Shown here in pieces: positions 1-9,320 of a stretch of 35,514 nt of DNA (position 1 is the first letter of the stretch; each line of letters starts with the position of its first letter). The notes under the pieces were generated by a model. The model had not been told where the DNA came from and made no database searches. It saw only the letters and a list, made by a program, of their open reading frames with translations. The position numbers were made by a program, and so were the translations under genes. Source of the stretch: RGIG2041 sp045546315 (lineage in GTDB: Bacteria > Bacillota > Clostridia > UBA1381 > UMGS1253); assembly GCA_045546315.1 (NCBI GenBank), contig JAZQCN010000113.1:1-35514 (forward strand). The letters are read 5' to 3'.

Positions 1-1442
1 CGGATGGAATAAGAGTCTGTTAAGAACATGACCAAACGGTCGATGCCCATACCCATACCACCGGTCGGCGGCATACCGTACTCGAGGGAATTGAGAAAAT
101 CTTCATCAATCATATTCGCCTCTTCGTCGCCGGCTGCACGAAGCTCCATCTGGCGCATAAAGCGTTCTCTCTGGTCAATCGGGTCGTTTAACTCGGAGTA
201 TGCATTCGCAAGCTCACGACCGTATAAGAACAGCTCGAAACGCTCGGTCAGCTCCGGTCTGGACGGCTTCTTCTTTGTCAGCGGAGAAACCTCTACCGGA
301 TAGTCCATAATGAAGGTCGGTTGAATGAGCTTGTCTTCGACTCTTTCTTCGAATGCGAGGTTAAGAAGCTCGCCCCAGCTCGGCGTACCTTCCACTTCAA
401 TGCCGAGGCCCTTTACAGCCTCAAGTGCTTCTGCATCGGACTTGAGTGTATCAAAGTCAACGCCGGTATATTTTTTAACGGCATCAATCATTGTCAGTCT
501 CTCAAACGGGGCAGAGAGGTTTAATTCCGTGCCCTGATAGGTGATGGTTTCTGTGCCGCGTACAGCGTGTGCAACGGTGGAAATCATCTGTTCTGTGATG
601 TCCATCATACCGTGGTAATCGGTAAAGGCTTCATAAAGCTCAATGGTTGTGAATTCCGGGTTGTGCTTGATGTCCATACCTTCGTTTCTGAAGATTCTGC
701 CGATTTCATAGACCTTCTCGAGACCGCCGACGATGAGACGCTTTAAGTGCAGCTCAGTTGCGATACGCAGATACATATCAATATCAAGCGTATTGTGGTG
801 TGTGATAAACGGTCTTGCGGCAGCACCGCCCGGGATGTTGTTGAGAATCGGGGTTTCAACCTCGATGTAACCGCGCTTATCCATAAACTTGCGGATTTCG
901 GAAACGATACGGCTTCTGGTGATGAAGGTGTCCTTCACTTCCGGATTCATAATCAAATCCACATAGCGCTGGCGATAGCGAAGATCCGGGTCAGTAAGAC
1001 CGTGGAACTTCTCCGGAAGCGGCAGAAGGGATTTTGCAAGCAGGGTAACCTCGCTTGCTTTAATCGAAACCTCGCCGGTTTTGGTTTTGAATACTTCACC
1101 TGCTACACCAACGATATCGCCGATGTCATATTTTTTAACGAGCGCATAGTTGTCTTCGCCGAGCTCGTCCTTTTTTAAGAACAGCTGGATTTTGCCTTCG
1201 CGGTCAGCCAGGTCACAAAACATAACCTTACCCATGCCGCGCTTAGACATCAGTCTGCCGGCAACCTTAACGGTCTGACCTTCGAAGGATTCGAAATTTT
1301 CCACGATGGTCGAAGATGCGTGCGTTCTTTCATAAACTGTGATTTCAAACGGATCCATGCCGTTTTCCTGCAGCTCGGCAAGCTTATCGCGTCTGATTTG
1401 CAAAAGCTCGGAAAGCTGCTGCTGGTTTTCTAATTCTGCCAT
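1..1442 (-). CDS. lysS: Lysyl-tRNA synthetase, class II (3' end beyond window)
   Basis: Charges tRNA-Lys with lysine in the cytosol. The visible frame has 480 full codons, begins MAELENQQQ and breaks inside an Arg codon after TDSYSI, just before the usual end of a class II LysRS. An N-terminal helical stretch and an OB-fold anticodon-binding domain (about residues 55-160, GQTVKVAGRLMSKRGMGK) precede the class II catalytic core. The core shows the motif 2 segment IFRNEGMD and motif 3 GMGIGIDRLVM near the truncation. The ATG is preceded by GGGAGG about 8 bases upstream. It is divergent from mnmG and has its own promoter. The leader is about 60 bases, too short for a T-box or lysine riboswitch. 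Identity is near certain from continuous family motifs. Confidence 0.97.
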   Translation of the reverse strand, partial: MAELENQQQLSELLQIRRDKLAELQENGMDPFEITVYERTHASSTIVENFESFEGQTVKVAGRLMSKRGMGKVMFCDLADREGKIQLFLKKDELGEDNYALVKKYDIGDIVGVAGEVFKTKTGEVSIKASEVTLLAKSLLPLPEKFHGLTDPDLRYRQRYVDLIMNPEVKDTFITRSRIVSEIRKFMDKRGYIEVETPILNNIPGGAAARPFITHHNTLDIDMYLRIATELHLKRLIVGGLEKVYEIGRIFRNEGMDIKHNPEFTTIELYEAFTDYHGMMDITEQMISTVAHAVRGTETITYQGTELNLSAPFERLTMIDAVKKYTGVDFDTLKSDAEALEAVKGLGIEVEGTPSWGELLNLAFEERVEDKLIQPTFIMDYPVEVSPLTKKKPSRPELTERFELFLYGRELANAYSELNDPIDQRERFMRQMELRAAGDEEANMIDEDFLNSLEYGMPPTGGMGMGIDRLVMFLTDSYSI

Positions 1443-1507
1443 AGTAATCCTCCCTGACATAGCTGCACCTGCAGCCATTTATTGCTATGTATAATTCGGA
1501 TTTAATT

Positions 1508-1536
1508 ATTATACACTAAAAATCCTTGTATTACAA
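1508..1536 (-). promoter_or_regulatory. Promoter of lysS
   Basis: On the minus strand there is TTGTAA, a 17-base spacer and a perfect TATAAT. Transcription would start near 1500, leaving a leader of about 60 bases before the lysS ATG. This is a sequence match to the sigma-A consensus only. Confidence 0.65.
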
Positions 1537-1575
1537 CAATTTTTTAAAATTTGAACTTTACTTTTTTGTGACATG

Positions 1576-1604
1576 TTGCACTTTTGGAAAAAATGTGGTA
1601 TTCT
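1576..1604 (+). promoter_or_regulatory. Promoter of mnmG
   Basis: TTGCAC, a 17-base spacer and TATTCT, with TG at 1596-1597 forming an extended -10. It lies about 35 bases before the chosen mnmG start, so the leader would be short. Consensus match only. Confidence 0.55.
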
Positions 1605-1638
1605 ATAGCAAGATTTGAATTTGAAGTGGTGGAAATAT

Positions 1639-3501
1639 ATGATGCAAAATTGTTTGGGAGAATATGATATTGCTGTTATCGGTGCCGGGCATGCCGGCTG
1701 CGAAGCAGCATTTGCAGCAGCGCGACTCGGCTGCAGCGTTGTGATTTTTGCAACCAATTTGGATGCAGTGGCAAATTTGCCGTGTAACCCGAATGTCGGC
1801 GGTACGGCAAAGGGACATCTCGTGCGCGAGATAGATGCGCTCGGCGGCGAAATGGGCAAGGTAGCGGATAAAACATTCATTCAATCGAAGGTATTAAACC
1901 GCGGTAAAGGCCCTGCCGTGCATTCTTTGCGCGCGCAGATTGACCGCAGAGCTTATCAAATTGAAATGAAGCACCGTCTGGAGCTTGAGGAGAACATTGA
2001 CTTAAAGCAGGCAGAAATTGTGGATATTTTAGTGGAAGACGATGCGGTATGCGGCGTAGTAACCGCAACGGGGATGCAGTATGCGTGCAGGAGTGCGATT
2101 ATTTGCACAGGTACATTTTTAGGCGGAAAAACGCTGGTTGGTGACTATGTAAAGCAGTCCGGACCGGACGGGATGTTTGCGTCCCTGCAACTGACCGAGA
2201 GCCTTGAAAAGCTTGGTGTACCGCTGCGCCGCTTTAAAACCGGCACGCCTGCGCGTATTGAAAAAAGCAGTGTGGATTTTTCGAAGATGGAAATTGAAGA
2301 AGGCGACAGTGAGATTACGCCGTTTTCCTTTGAAACAACGGGCGAGCTTAAAAATCAGGTTTGCTGTTATTTGACTTATACAAACCCGCGTACGCACGAG
2401 ATTATCCGCAACAACATCCATAAAGCACCGATGTATGCCGGATTGATTGAGGGCGTCGGTGCGCGCTACTGTCCGTCTATCGAGGACAAGGTAATGCGCT
2501 TTGCGGACAAAGAACGCCATCAGGTGTTTATCGAACCGATGGGACTGACGACCGAGGAAATGTATGTGCAGGGCATCTCTACCGGACTTCCGGAGGATGT
2601 GCAAATTGAGATGCTTCGTAGTATTGCAGGTCTTGAAAATGTAAAAATTATGCGCAGTGCGTATGCGATTGAATACGACTGTATTGATACACTGCAGCTG
2701 AAGCCGTCGCTGGAATTTAAGCATATCAGCGGTTTGTTCGGTGCAGGGCAGTTTAACGGTACAAGCGGTTATGAAGAAGCAGCAAGTCAGGGGCTCATTG
2801 CCGGCATCAATGCGGCTAGGAAGCTGCAGGAAAAACCGCCGCTTGTGTTAAAACGCTCCGACGCTTATATCGGCACACTCATCGACGATTTGGTAACAAA
2901 GGGCACAAACGAGCCGTACAGAATGATGACCTCGCGTTCGGAGTACAGACTCCTTTTGCGTCAGGACAATGCCGATTTGCGCTTAACGCCGATTGGTTAT
3001 GAAATCGGACTTATCAGCGAGGAGCGTTATCAGAAGTTTTTGGAAAAGAAAGCAGCAATTGAAAAGGAAATCGAGCGCCTCAGCATCACAACTGTTTCGC
3101 CTAAAAACGCCAATCCGGTATTAGAGGCATGCGGCAGTGCGCCGGTGACGAGCGGATTAAAGCTTGCGGATATGCTGCGCCGTCCGGAGGTAGACTATGC
3201 ATCAATTGCGCCGTGCGACCCGGACAGACCTGCACTCGATAAGGCTGTTTGTGAGCAGGCGGAGATTTCCATTAAGTATGACGGTTACATCAAGCGCCAG
3301 CTGGATGCGGCGGAGCGCTTTAAGAAGCTGGAAGAAAAGATTATTCCGGAGAATATCAACTATGATGATGTTTACGGATTACGCATTGAGGCAAGGCAGA
3401 AGCTTTCTGCAGTCCGCCCGCACACCTTGGGGCAGGCAAGCCGCATTTCCGGCGTATCTCCGGCAGATGTTACCGTGCTGATGATTCATTTGGGTAAATA
3501 A
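1639..3501 (+). CDS. mnmG: tRNA uridine-5-carboxymethylaminomethyl modification enzyme MnmG (GidA)
   Basis: FAD-binding subunit that, with the GTPase MnmE, modifies the wobble uridine U34 of several tRNAs. The dinucleotide-binding motif GAGHAGCEAA is at about residues 15-24, followed by the family hallmark GGTAKGHLVREIDALGG. The C-terminal helical region (GLRIEARQKL to VTVLMIHLGK) binds MnmE and tRNA in characterised homologues. The length, 620 residues, is normal. A TTG at 1615 would extend the frame by eight codons, but the ATG at 1639 is better placed behind GGTGGA and gives the usual N-terminus. The gene stands alone here, with its own promoter and terminator; the common partners mnmE and rsmG are not adjacent. 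Confidence 0.97.
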   Translation: MMQNCLGEYDIAVIGAGHAGCEAAFAAARLGCSVVIFATNLDAVANLPCNPNVGGTAKGHLVREIDALGGEMGKVADKTFIQSKVLNRGKGPAVHSLRAQIDRRAYQIEMKHRLELEENIDLKQAEIVDILVEDDAVCGVVTATGMQYACRSAIICTGTFLGGKTLVGDYVKQSGPDGMFASLQLTESLEKLGVPLRRFKTGTPARIEKSSVDFSKMEIEEGDSEITPFSFETTGELKNQVCCYLTYTNPRTHEIIRNNIHKAPMYAGLIEGVGARYCPSIEDKVMRFADKERHQVFIEPMGLTTEEMYVQGISTGLPEDVQIEMLRSIAGLENVKIMRSAYAIEYDCIDTLQLKPSLEFKHISGLFGAGQFNGTSGYEEAASQGLIAGINAARKLQEKPPLVLKRSDAYIGTLIDDLVTKGTNEPYRMMTSRSEYRLLLRQDNADLRLTPIGYEIGLISEERYQKFLEKKAAIEKEIERLSITTVSPKNANPVLEACGSAPVTSGLKLADMLRRPEVDYASIAPCDPDRPALDKAVCEQAEISIKYDGYIKRQLDAAERFKKLEEKIIPENINYDDVYGLRIEARQKLSAVRPHTLGQASRISGVSPADVTVLMIHLGK

Positions 3502-3508
3502 AATATAA

Positions 3509-3541
3509 AGCAGATGAAAGGTAAATTCATCTGCTTTTTCT
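3509..3541 (+). terminator. Terminator of mnmG
   Basis: A perfect 10-bp stem (AGCAGATGAA / TTCATCTGCT) with a 7-base loop is followed by TTTTCTATTTT. It begins 8 bases after the mnmG stop. It lies against the end of the convergent AraC gene and may act in both directions. Confidence 0.85.
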
Positions 3542-4328
3542 ATTTTCTGAAGTTTTTCGGCATACTGCCGGTGATTTTTTTAAAGCTTTGGTAAAATGCC
3601 GCACCTGTGTTAAATCCGCACTCGAGCGCAATGTCGAGCACATTTTTGTTGGTGTGCTCCAGTTGTTCAATCGCATATTCAATGCGGCGGCGCAAAATAT
3701 ACTGCGTAACGCCGACACCGGTGCACTTTAAGAAAGCTTTAGAAAAGCTTGACGGTGTCATATTTGCGCGCGCGGCGAGCTGTGTAAGAGAGAGCGGGGC
3801 GGTGTAGTTTCTGTCGATAAACAGAATCGCCTGCCGGATTTTACGGTCGTTCTTTGTCGGCTTGGTGTATTCAAAACCGGTGTGCCTTGCAATCAAAGCC
3901 AGTGCGGCGTTGAACAGACTGTGGGTAATGTCGAAGCGATAGGGAAGCAACCGTTGGCACTCTTCGCCGAGTGTATTTAACAGCGGTATCAGCCCTTGAA
4001 TTTCATTTCCGTGAATGATGCGTGTTTTACAAAGCGGTGTATTGTGAAACATATATAGAAAATTTGTGTTTTTCAGAACGTCCGGCGAAAACATAATGAT
4101 TTGCATGCTGAGGGCTTCCGGACCGTGTATTTTTGTAAATCGACGTAGCGTTGTATTATCAAATAAAATCACATCGTCTTTGCGTACATCATAATGTGTA
4201 CCTTCAATCTCCCAAAGCACGTGTCCGCCGGTGATTAAACATAACTTAAAACCGGTATCGGTTCGGTAATTGGATACATAGTTTGGCATCCAGCTCATGT
4301 GACAGCAGGAGATATGTGATGTCTTCAT
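3540..4328 (-). CDS. AraC family transcriptional regulator, divergent from the polysaccharide lyase
   Basis: 262 residues. The N-terminal half is a cupin-like sensory domain (GHVLWEIEGTHYDVRKDDVILFDNTTLRRF, about residues 30-65). The last 100 residues are a double helix-turn-helix AraC domain (KIRQAILFIDRNY, LSLTQLAARANMTPSSFSKAFLKCTG, VLDIALECGFNTGAAFYQSFKKITG). The start at 4328 is chosen because GGAGGTG sits 5 bases upstream; the frame stays open for 31 further codons without a usable ribosome binding site. It reads away from the secreted lyase gene and shares a 294-base intergenic region with it, so it is probably the activator of that gene (inference). The ligand is unknown. Confidence 0.93.
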   Translation of the reverse strand: MKTSHISCCHMSWMPNYVSNYRTDTGFKLCLITGGHVLWEIEGTHYDVRKDDVILFDNTTLRRFTKIHGPEALSMQIIMFSPDVLKNTNFLYMFHNTPLCKTRIIHGNEIQGLIPLLNTLGEECQRLLPYRFDITHSLFNAALALIARHTGFEYTKPTKNDRKIRQAILFIDRNYTAPLSLTQLAARANMTPSSFSKAFLKCTGVGVTQYILRRRIEYAIEQLEHTNKNVLDIALECGFNTGAAFYQSFKKITGSMPKNFRK

Positions 4329-4379
4329 ATTAACACCTCCGTTTTCATAAATGTTGATAAAATTAATGCTTTTAATAGA

Positions 4380-4408
4380 ATTATAACCCTGAAAAAACAG
4401 TTTTGCAA
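4380..4408 (-). promoter_or_regulatory. Promoter of the AraC gene at 3540-4328
   Basis: On the minus strand there is TTGCAA, a 17-base spacer and a perfect TATAAT, giving a start near 4373. It is close to the sigma-A consensus and correctly placed. Confidence 0.7.
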
Positions 4409-4437
4409 GTGAAAGGTTCAATTGAATTTATTTCAGT

Positions 4438-4477
4438 ATTGTGCACAATTCATAAAGTTTTTGATTGGTTTTGTGCA
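4438..4477. promoter_or_regulatory. Candidate AraC operator: TTGTGCA repeats
   Basis: TTGTGCA occurs at 4439-4445 and again in the same direction at 4471-4477, exactly 32 bases apart (about three helical turns). The first copy is part of a perfect 12-base palindrome, ATTGTGCACAAT (4438-4449). Both lie upstream of both divergent promoters, where an AraC activator would be expected to bind. Binding is inferred. Confidence 0.45.
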
Positions 4478-4543
4478 TCTTGGATAAAAAGGGGCTTGCA
4501 ACTAGAATGAAATTCAAAAATATTGATATTTTCAGCAAAAAGC

Positions 4544-4575
4544 TTGATGCAAAAATGAGCGTGCTGTGCTAAACT
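4544..4575 (+). promoter_or_regulatory. Putative promoter of the secreted lyase gene
   Basis: An extended -10, TGC-TAAACT (4567-4575), lies under 50 bases before the start codon. The nearest -35-like hexamer, TTGATG, is 20 bases away, longer than normal. A poor -35 is what an AraC-activated promoter often shows. Confidence 0.4.
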
Positions 4576-4622
4576 GAAATCAACAAATGAAATCTAATTT
4601 CATATATAAGGAGGAAGAAAAA

Positions 4623-7600
4623 ATGCGAAAGAACATTACATCAAAATTGTTGGCGATTCTGCTTGCTTTGGTCATGGTGATCTCTGTTGCACCGAGCGCT
4701 TTTGCGGCAGATGAGGTTGTTCTCTTCGAGGACAATTTCGAATCGCTTGCAGAGGGCAGTATGCCAACAGCCGGCAAGGCTTGGAATCAGTGGACAGGGC
4801 ATGTCAAATCTGACACGACCTACGGTAAAGCTGAAAAAGACGGTGACAGCACCGTGATAAAGTTTTCCAATACGAACCCGGACAAGAAAGGCGGCCCGCG
4901 TCTGGAAAAAATGCTGAATGTAAGCTCGCTTACCAATCTGACAATCAGTTATCGTGTGAAATCCAGCGGCGTAGGTGCGATGCTGCAGGTATGGGCAGAC
5001 GGCGAAGCGAAGGGCAGTGGCTCTGCAGGATCGGTTGTCGCTTATTCCAAGAGTGATTGGGCGACGATCAAGGTTGTATTTGACATCAAAACACTTAAAT
5101 ATACTGTAGAAACTAACGGCAAGAAGTCAGGCGAAGGTACGCTTGCGGCAATCAAGGATTTATCGACCTTCAGATTCCGCTTTGCCCAGACGCTTTCTGT
5201 TGATGCAAATACCTGTCTTGATGATGTAAAAATCACAACGACGGACAAGGTGGACCCGACAAACCTGACGGGCAGCGGCTCTGCAGGTACTTCTACTACG
5301 ACAGGCGCAAATATTGATGCGACATCCGGCGCAGTTTTGGTGACAGACAGTATGACAAATAAGCCGGCGGCAGTGCGTGCGCTTGGCAGCAATGTTTTGT
5401 TTGAAGATGATGCCGAGGGCTACGGCGCGGACGGCAAGATCCCGACCGGCGCGGCAAATCAGTGGTCGGCATATACGCAGGGCACAAACGCGGTTGCCGG
5501 TATTGTGGACAATGGCGGCAATAAGGTTATCAGCTACGGAAACCCGACAAGTAGCGCAACCTACCCGCGCATTGAAAAGAGCCTGGAATACAATGGCTTA
5601 AAAACGCTTCATATCCAATTCGCCGTTAAACCGCACGGTGCAAGTTTTTATTTGGAGTTAATCAGCGGTGGTGTAGGCATTGGCAAGATTATACAGAGCA
5701 GCGGTAAGGAAGACTGGCTCAACTACGAGCTTACACTTGACGTTGCAAATTCGAAATATTCCGTAAAGCTCAACGGCTCTGAAACTGTAACAAAGCAGGA
5801 CTTACCTGCTAAAATCGGTAGCCCGAGCAGTTTGATTGTGCGCTTTAACTCTAAGAGTCCGGCGGGTAAGGCGGTATACTTGGATAATGTAATTATCAGT
5901 ACGCCGGACAGTGTAAGCTCTGCGCAGATTATGCTCGGAAACGAAGGCGAGATTTATCGTGTAAACTTTGACAATGTAAAAATGCCGAATCCGGATATGG
6001 CAGTCGGTGCAGAGGCTTTGCGCGCACATCCGCGTATTTTCGTAACGGATTGGCAGGCGATGCGCGATAAGGTACATTCTACACCGGAATTTGAAAGCTG
6101 GTACGGCAGAATCAAGGCGCAGGCAGATAAGATGCTGACGGGCAGCACGGAAGAGTTTGTGATGTCCTCGACAGGCAATATCTTAGGGCAGGCGCGCAAT
6201 TTGTACACAAAGATGGCAGTGCTCGGCTTTGTATATAATATTGAACAAAACCCGATTTACGCTGAGCGTGCGTGGACAGAGCTTGAAGCTACGAACAATT
6301 TCCCGCACTGGTCTGCAAGTGATGCGTATCTTGCAACAGCAGAAATGAGCTATGGCTATGCGATTGCATACGACTGGTTCTATGATGCATTTACGCGAGA
6401 GCAGAAGGATACAATGATTGCGGCACTCAAGGAAAAATGCCTCGGTGCGCTTGTGTATAACTATGAAGGTAAGCAGACGAGCACGAACTTTACAAGCGGT
6501 ACAACCAACTGGAACAATGTATGTAACGGCTCTTCTGCTATCTTAGCACTTTCGATGTACGAGGAATTTCCGGAGCTTGCTGAATACATTCTGCAAAAGG
6601 CAATGACCTTTATCCCGAACGGCTTAAAGCCGTATGCGCCGGAGGGTGCATATGCAGAGGGCACAATGTACTGGGGACTCGGCACAAACTACACCGTGCG
6701 TATGGCGGCGGCTGTAGATTCCGCGTTTAAGAATCCGGCAGATATTCCGGAAAAGTATATTTTATACAACACACCGGGTCTGGAGCAAACACCGGACTTC
6801 CCGGTTTACTACTCGGCATACACCGGCTCGTTTAACTTTGGTGATGCGTCGAGCGGTAAGGCGGGATCGGACACGATGTATTGGTTTGCCTCCAAGTTTA
6901 ACAAGTCGCAGTATGCTTGGTATCAGAGAAACCGTGATTATGAAAACGGTGGGCCGTCCAGCGTGCTTGGCCTTGTCTGGTATGACGGCAACGCTGAAGC
7001 CGTACCGGGCGCATTTAAGCTCGACCGTGCTTATTACCACGAAACGGCGCATAATGGTGTATCGATGCGTTCTTCCTGGGAGGACGACAAAGGCTTGTTT
7101 GTTTCTATGATGGGTGCATACAATCGCACAAACCATCAGTACCTCGCAAACGGTACATTTATGCTCGAAGCAAATGGTCTGCGCTGGGTTACGATGCGCG
7201 GCGCCGGCAGCTACAGCTATGACGGCTATTTTGGCTCGAAGGGCAATGACGGTAAGCGTTGGACATATTATCAGACACGCGGCGAGGCACAGAACACAAT
7301 TATTGCAAATCCGACAGTGCTTGCCGACCAGGAAAGCGAAGCAGTCGGACACTTAATCAATTCCGGCTCGGCTACAAACGAAGCTTTCGGTGTTTTCGAT
7401 ATTACACAAACGAATACGGCGTTTAAGAGTGCAAAACGTGGTGTGTTCTTGTTTGATAACCGTTCCAAGGTTGTGATTCAGGATGAGATCACAACAAGCA
7501 CACCGTCCGAAATCTATTGGTTTGCACATACACCGGCAGATATTACGATTTCCAATGACGGTCAGAGTGCACTTCTGGAAATGAAGGGCGAAAAGCTGCT

Positions 7601-9278
7601 TGTGCGCATCATCGAAGGACCTGCTGAGGCGAGGATTTCGGTTTATGATTCAAAACCGCTTATCACTTCGCCTGCACCGCAGGAGCAGAGCTTGTCGTTT
7701 GGCAAGAAGCTTGCAATTCATTTAACAAATGTATCTGCATTGAATCTTGCAGTGGAATTTATCCCGCTTGCCAAGGAAGAGGGCATACCTGCACCGTCAC
7801 AGTTTAAAAAGCTTAACGATTGGAAGGTAACAGAATCCGAAATGCTTTTGGATGCGAAGCTCGGCGATGCAATTGCGCTGCTCTTAAACAGCCCGGTTGC
7901 ACACGGCAACGGCAGAAAAATGTATGTCGATGCAAACAATTATGAAGTTGTACCGTTTACGGAAAACGGCAGAACCCTTGTGCCGGTACGCTTCATTGCA
8001 GAAAGCTTCGGCGCAGATGTCGGCTGGGATGATGCAACACAAACCGTTTCGGTAGACTATCTCGGCAGAGCGATTCGTATGCAGATTGGCTCGAATGTGA
8101 TGACAATTAACGGCGAGGAAAAGCTTTTGGATGTGCCGGCAAACACCTATAACTCCAGAACACTTATCCCGCTTCGTGCGCTTTCCGAGGCACTCGGCAA
8201 AGAGGTGCTTTGGGATGACAGAGGTCTCATTATAATTGATGATGAAGTCGCTGCTTACGAGAGTATGAAGGATGAAATCATCGACCGCCTGGATTACAGA
8301 ATTACATTAGACGGCGCAGAGATGACGATGTTTGAAGCGGATACGACTGAGTATAATGTGTCCGTATCGGCGAATGCGGCGGCAGCACCGGTGGTCGGCT
8401 TTACAGCGTTGAGTGGCAAAACGGCTGAAATCGTGCAGGCTACAGCACCGAACGGCAAGGCAACTGTTACCGTAGCCGGCAAGACCTACACCTTGAATTT
8501 TGTACCGAATATGTTTGAAAACCTTCCGTCCGACAAGGATGCACCGTCGTTTGCGACGCTGAATATAAAATTCGCGGGTGCGGCGGAACCCCCGAAGGAA
8601 AAGACCTATATTGAAGCAAAATGTATCGCGCAGAGCGGCGGCGAAAGCTATGCATTAACCAATACAGTGGATAATGACTTGACCTCGCGCTGGTCCGCAT
8701 CCGGTGAGCAGTGGATAGCCTATGACCTCGGTTATGAACAGCAGGTTGGTGGCTTTGCATTGGCGACGATGAATGCAAGCACGCGTGCGTATGTATTTGA
8801 TTTGCAGTATTCCAATGACGGTGAAAACTGGACGACCTTCTATTCGGATAAAACAAAGATGCAAACCGATATGCCTGACCAGTTTACCTTCACGCCGATT
8901 ACGGCAAGATACATCCGCGTATGCGGTCGCGGTGCGCAGAATACAACATGGAACAGCTACACAGAAGTGCGCTTCTATACGGATGCTGCGCAGGCTGCGC
9001 TCGATGCGGCAAACTTCGATTACTACTTCGCTGCCGGTGACTTCTCCGGTGCGGTAGGTGAGAGCGGACAGCTGCTGTTAGACTGCAGAACCATTGATGG
9101 CACAGCGATTGATATGACTAAGGCAACGGTGCGCTACAATTCCATCCACCCGGAAATTGCAACGGTGGATGCAAATGGTAAGGTGACCTTGAAAGGCAAG
9201 GGTGTTGCGCGAATCGGCATTGAAGTGACCTATGGTGACTATACAAAACTGGAATCAAAGTATGTTGAATGTAAGTAA
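4623..9278 (+). CDS. Secreted multidomain polysaccharide lyase, heparinase II/III-alginate lyase type
   Basis: 1551 residues. A signal peptide (1 to about 28, cleavage near AFA-AD) is followed by two homologous beta-sandwich modules starting at about 33 and 258 (VLFEDNFES and VLFEDDAEG). An alpha-toroid lyase region then begins near 467 (AHPRIFVTDWQAMRDKV) and carries NWNNVCNGSSA (about 630) and PEGAYAEGTMYWG (about 675), the usual sites of the catalytic Asn/His and Tyr. A heparinase II/III beta-domain follows, with NHQYLANGTFMLEANG (about 838). A copper-amine-oxidase N-terminal-like domain lies at about 1100-1208 (NGRTLVPVRFIAESFGA), then a cadherin-like strand region, a discoidin (F5/8 type C) domain (about 1327-1465) and a terminal Ig-like domain. 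No LPXTG or SLH anchor is seen. AAGGAGGA fixes the ATG. It probably cleaves a uronate-containing polymer; the substrate cannot be read from sequence. Confidence 0.85.
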   Translation: MRKNITSKLLAILLALVMVISVAPSAFAADEVVLFEDNFESLAEGSMPTAGKAWNQWTGHVKSDTTYGKAEKDGDSTVIKFSNTNPDKKGGPRLEKMLNVSSLTNLTISYRVKSSGVGAMLQVWADGEAKGSGSAGSVVAYSKSDWATIKVVFDIKTLKYTVETNGKKSGEGTLAAIKDLSTFRFRFAQTLSVDANTCLDDVKITTTDKVDPTNLTGSGSAGTSTTTGANIDATSGAVLVTDSMTNKPAAVRALGSNVLFEDDAEGYGADGKIPTGAANQWSAYTQGTNAVAGIVDNGGNKVISYGNPTSSATYPRIEKSLEYNGLKTLHIQFAVKPHGASFYLELISGGVGIGKIIQSSGKEDWLNYELTLDVANSKYSVKLNGSETVTKQDLPAKIGSPSSLIVRFNSKSPAGKAVYLDNVIISTPDSVSSAQIMLGNEGEIYRVNFDNVKMPNPDMAVGAEALRAHPRIFVTDWQAMRDKVHSTPEFESWYGRIKAQADKMLTGSTEEFVMSSTGNILGQARNLYTKMAVLGFVYNIEQNPIYAERAWTELEATNNFPHWSASDAYLATAEMSYGYAIAYDWFYDAFTREQKDTMIAALKEKCLGALVYNYEGKQTSTNFTSGTTNWNNVCNGSSAILALSMYEEFPELAEYILQKAMTFIPNGLKPYAPEGAYAEGTMYWGLGTNYTVRMAAAVDSAFKNPADIPEKYILYNTPGLEQTPDFPVYYSAYTGSFNFGDASSGKAGSDTMYWFASKFNKSQYAWYQRNRDYENGGPSSVLGLVWYDGNAEAVPGAFKLDRAYYHETAHNGVSMRSSWEDDKGLFVSMMGAYNRTNHQYLANGTFMLEANGLRWVTMRGAGSYSYDGYFGSKGNDGKRWTYYQTRGEAQNTIIANPTVLADQESEAVGHLINSGSATNEAFGVFDITQTNTAFKSAKRGVFLFDNRSKVVIQDEITTSTPSEIYWFAHTPADITISNDGQSALLEMKGEKLLVRIIEGPAEARISVYDSKPLITSPAPQEQSLSFGKKLAIHLTNVSALNLAVEFIPLAKEEGIPAPSQFKKLNDWKVTESEMLLDAKLGDAIALLLNSPVAHGNGRKMYVDANNYEVVPFTENGRTLVPVRFIAESFGADVGWDDATQTVSVDYLGRAIRMQIGSNVMTINGEEKLLDVPANTYNSRTLIPLRALSEALGKEVLWDDRGLIIIDDEVAAYESMKDEIIDRLDYRITLDGAEMTMFEADTTEYNVSVSANAAAAPVVGFTALSGKTAEIVQATAPNGKATVTVAGKTYTLNFVPNMFENLPSDKDAPSFATLNIKFAGAAEPPKEKTYIEAKCIAQSGGESYALTNTVDNDLTSRWSASGEQWIAYDLGYEQQVGGFALATMNASTRAYVFDLQYSNDGENWTTFYSDKTKMQTDMPDQFTFTPITARYIRVCGRGAQNTTWNSYTEVRFYTDAAQAALDAANFDYYFAAGDFSGAVGESGQLLLDCRTIDGTAIDMTKATVRYNSIHPEIATVDANGKVTLKGKGVARIGIEVTYGDYTKLESKYVECK

Positions 9279-9284
9279 TATTTT

Positions 9285-9320
9285 AAAGAACCAAGGATTA
9301 TCCTTGGTTCTTTCTTTTTT
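9285..9320 (+). terminator. Bidirectional terminator between the lyase and ATPase genes
   Basis: A perfect 13-bp stem (AAAGAACCAAGGA / TCCTTGGTTCTTT) with a 3-base loop is followed by CTTTTTT. It lies directly between two convergent genes, and the minus-strand side has a TTTAAAA tail. Confidence 0.92.

Noticed and set aside
1443..1510. T-box or lysine riboswitch upstream of lysS
   Set aside because: The predicted leader is about 60 bases, with no specifier hairpin or T-box sequence.
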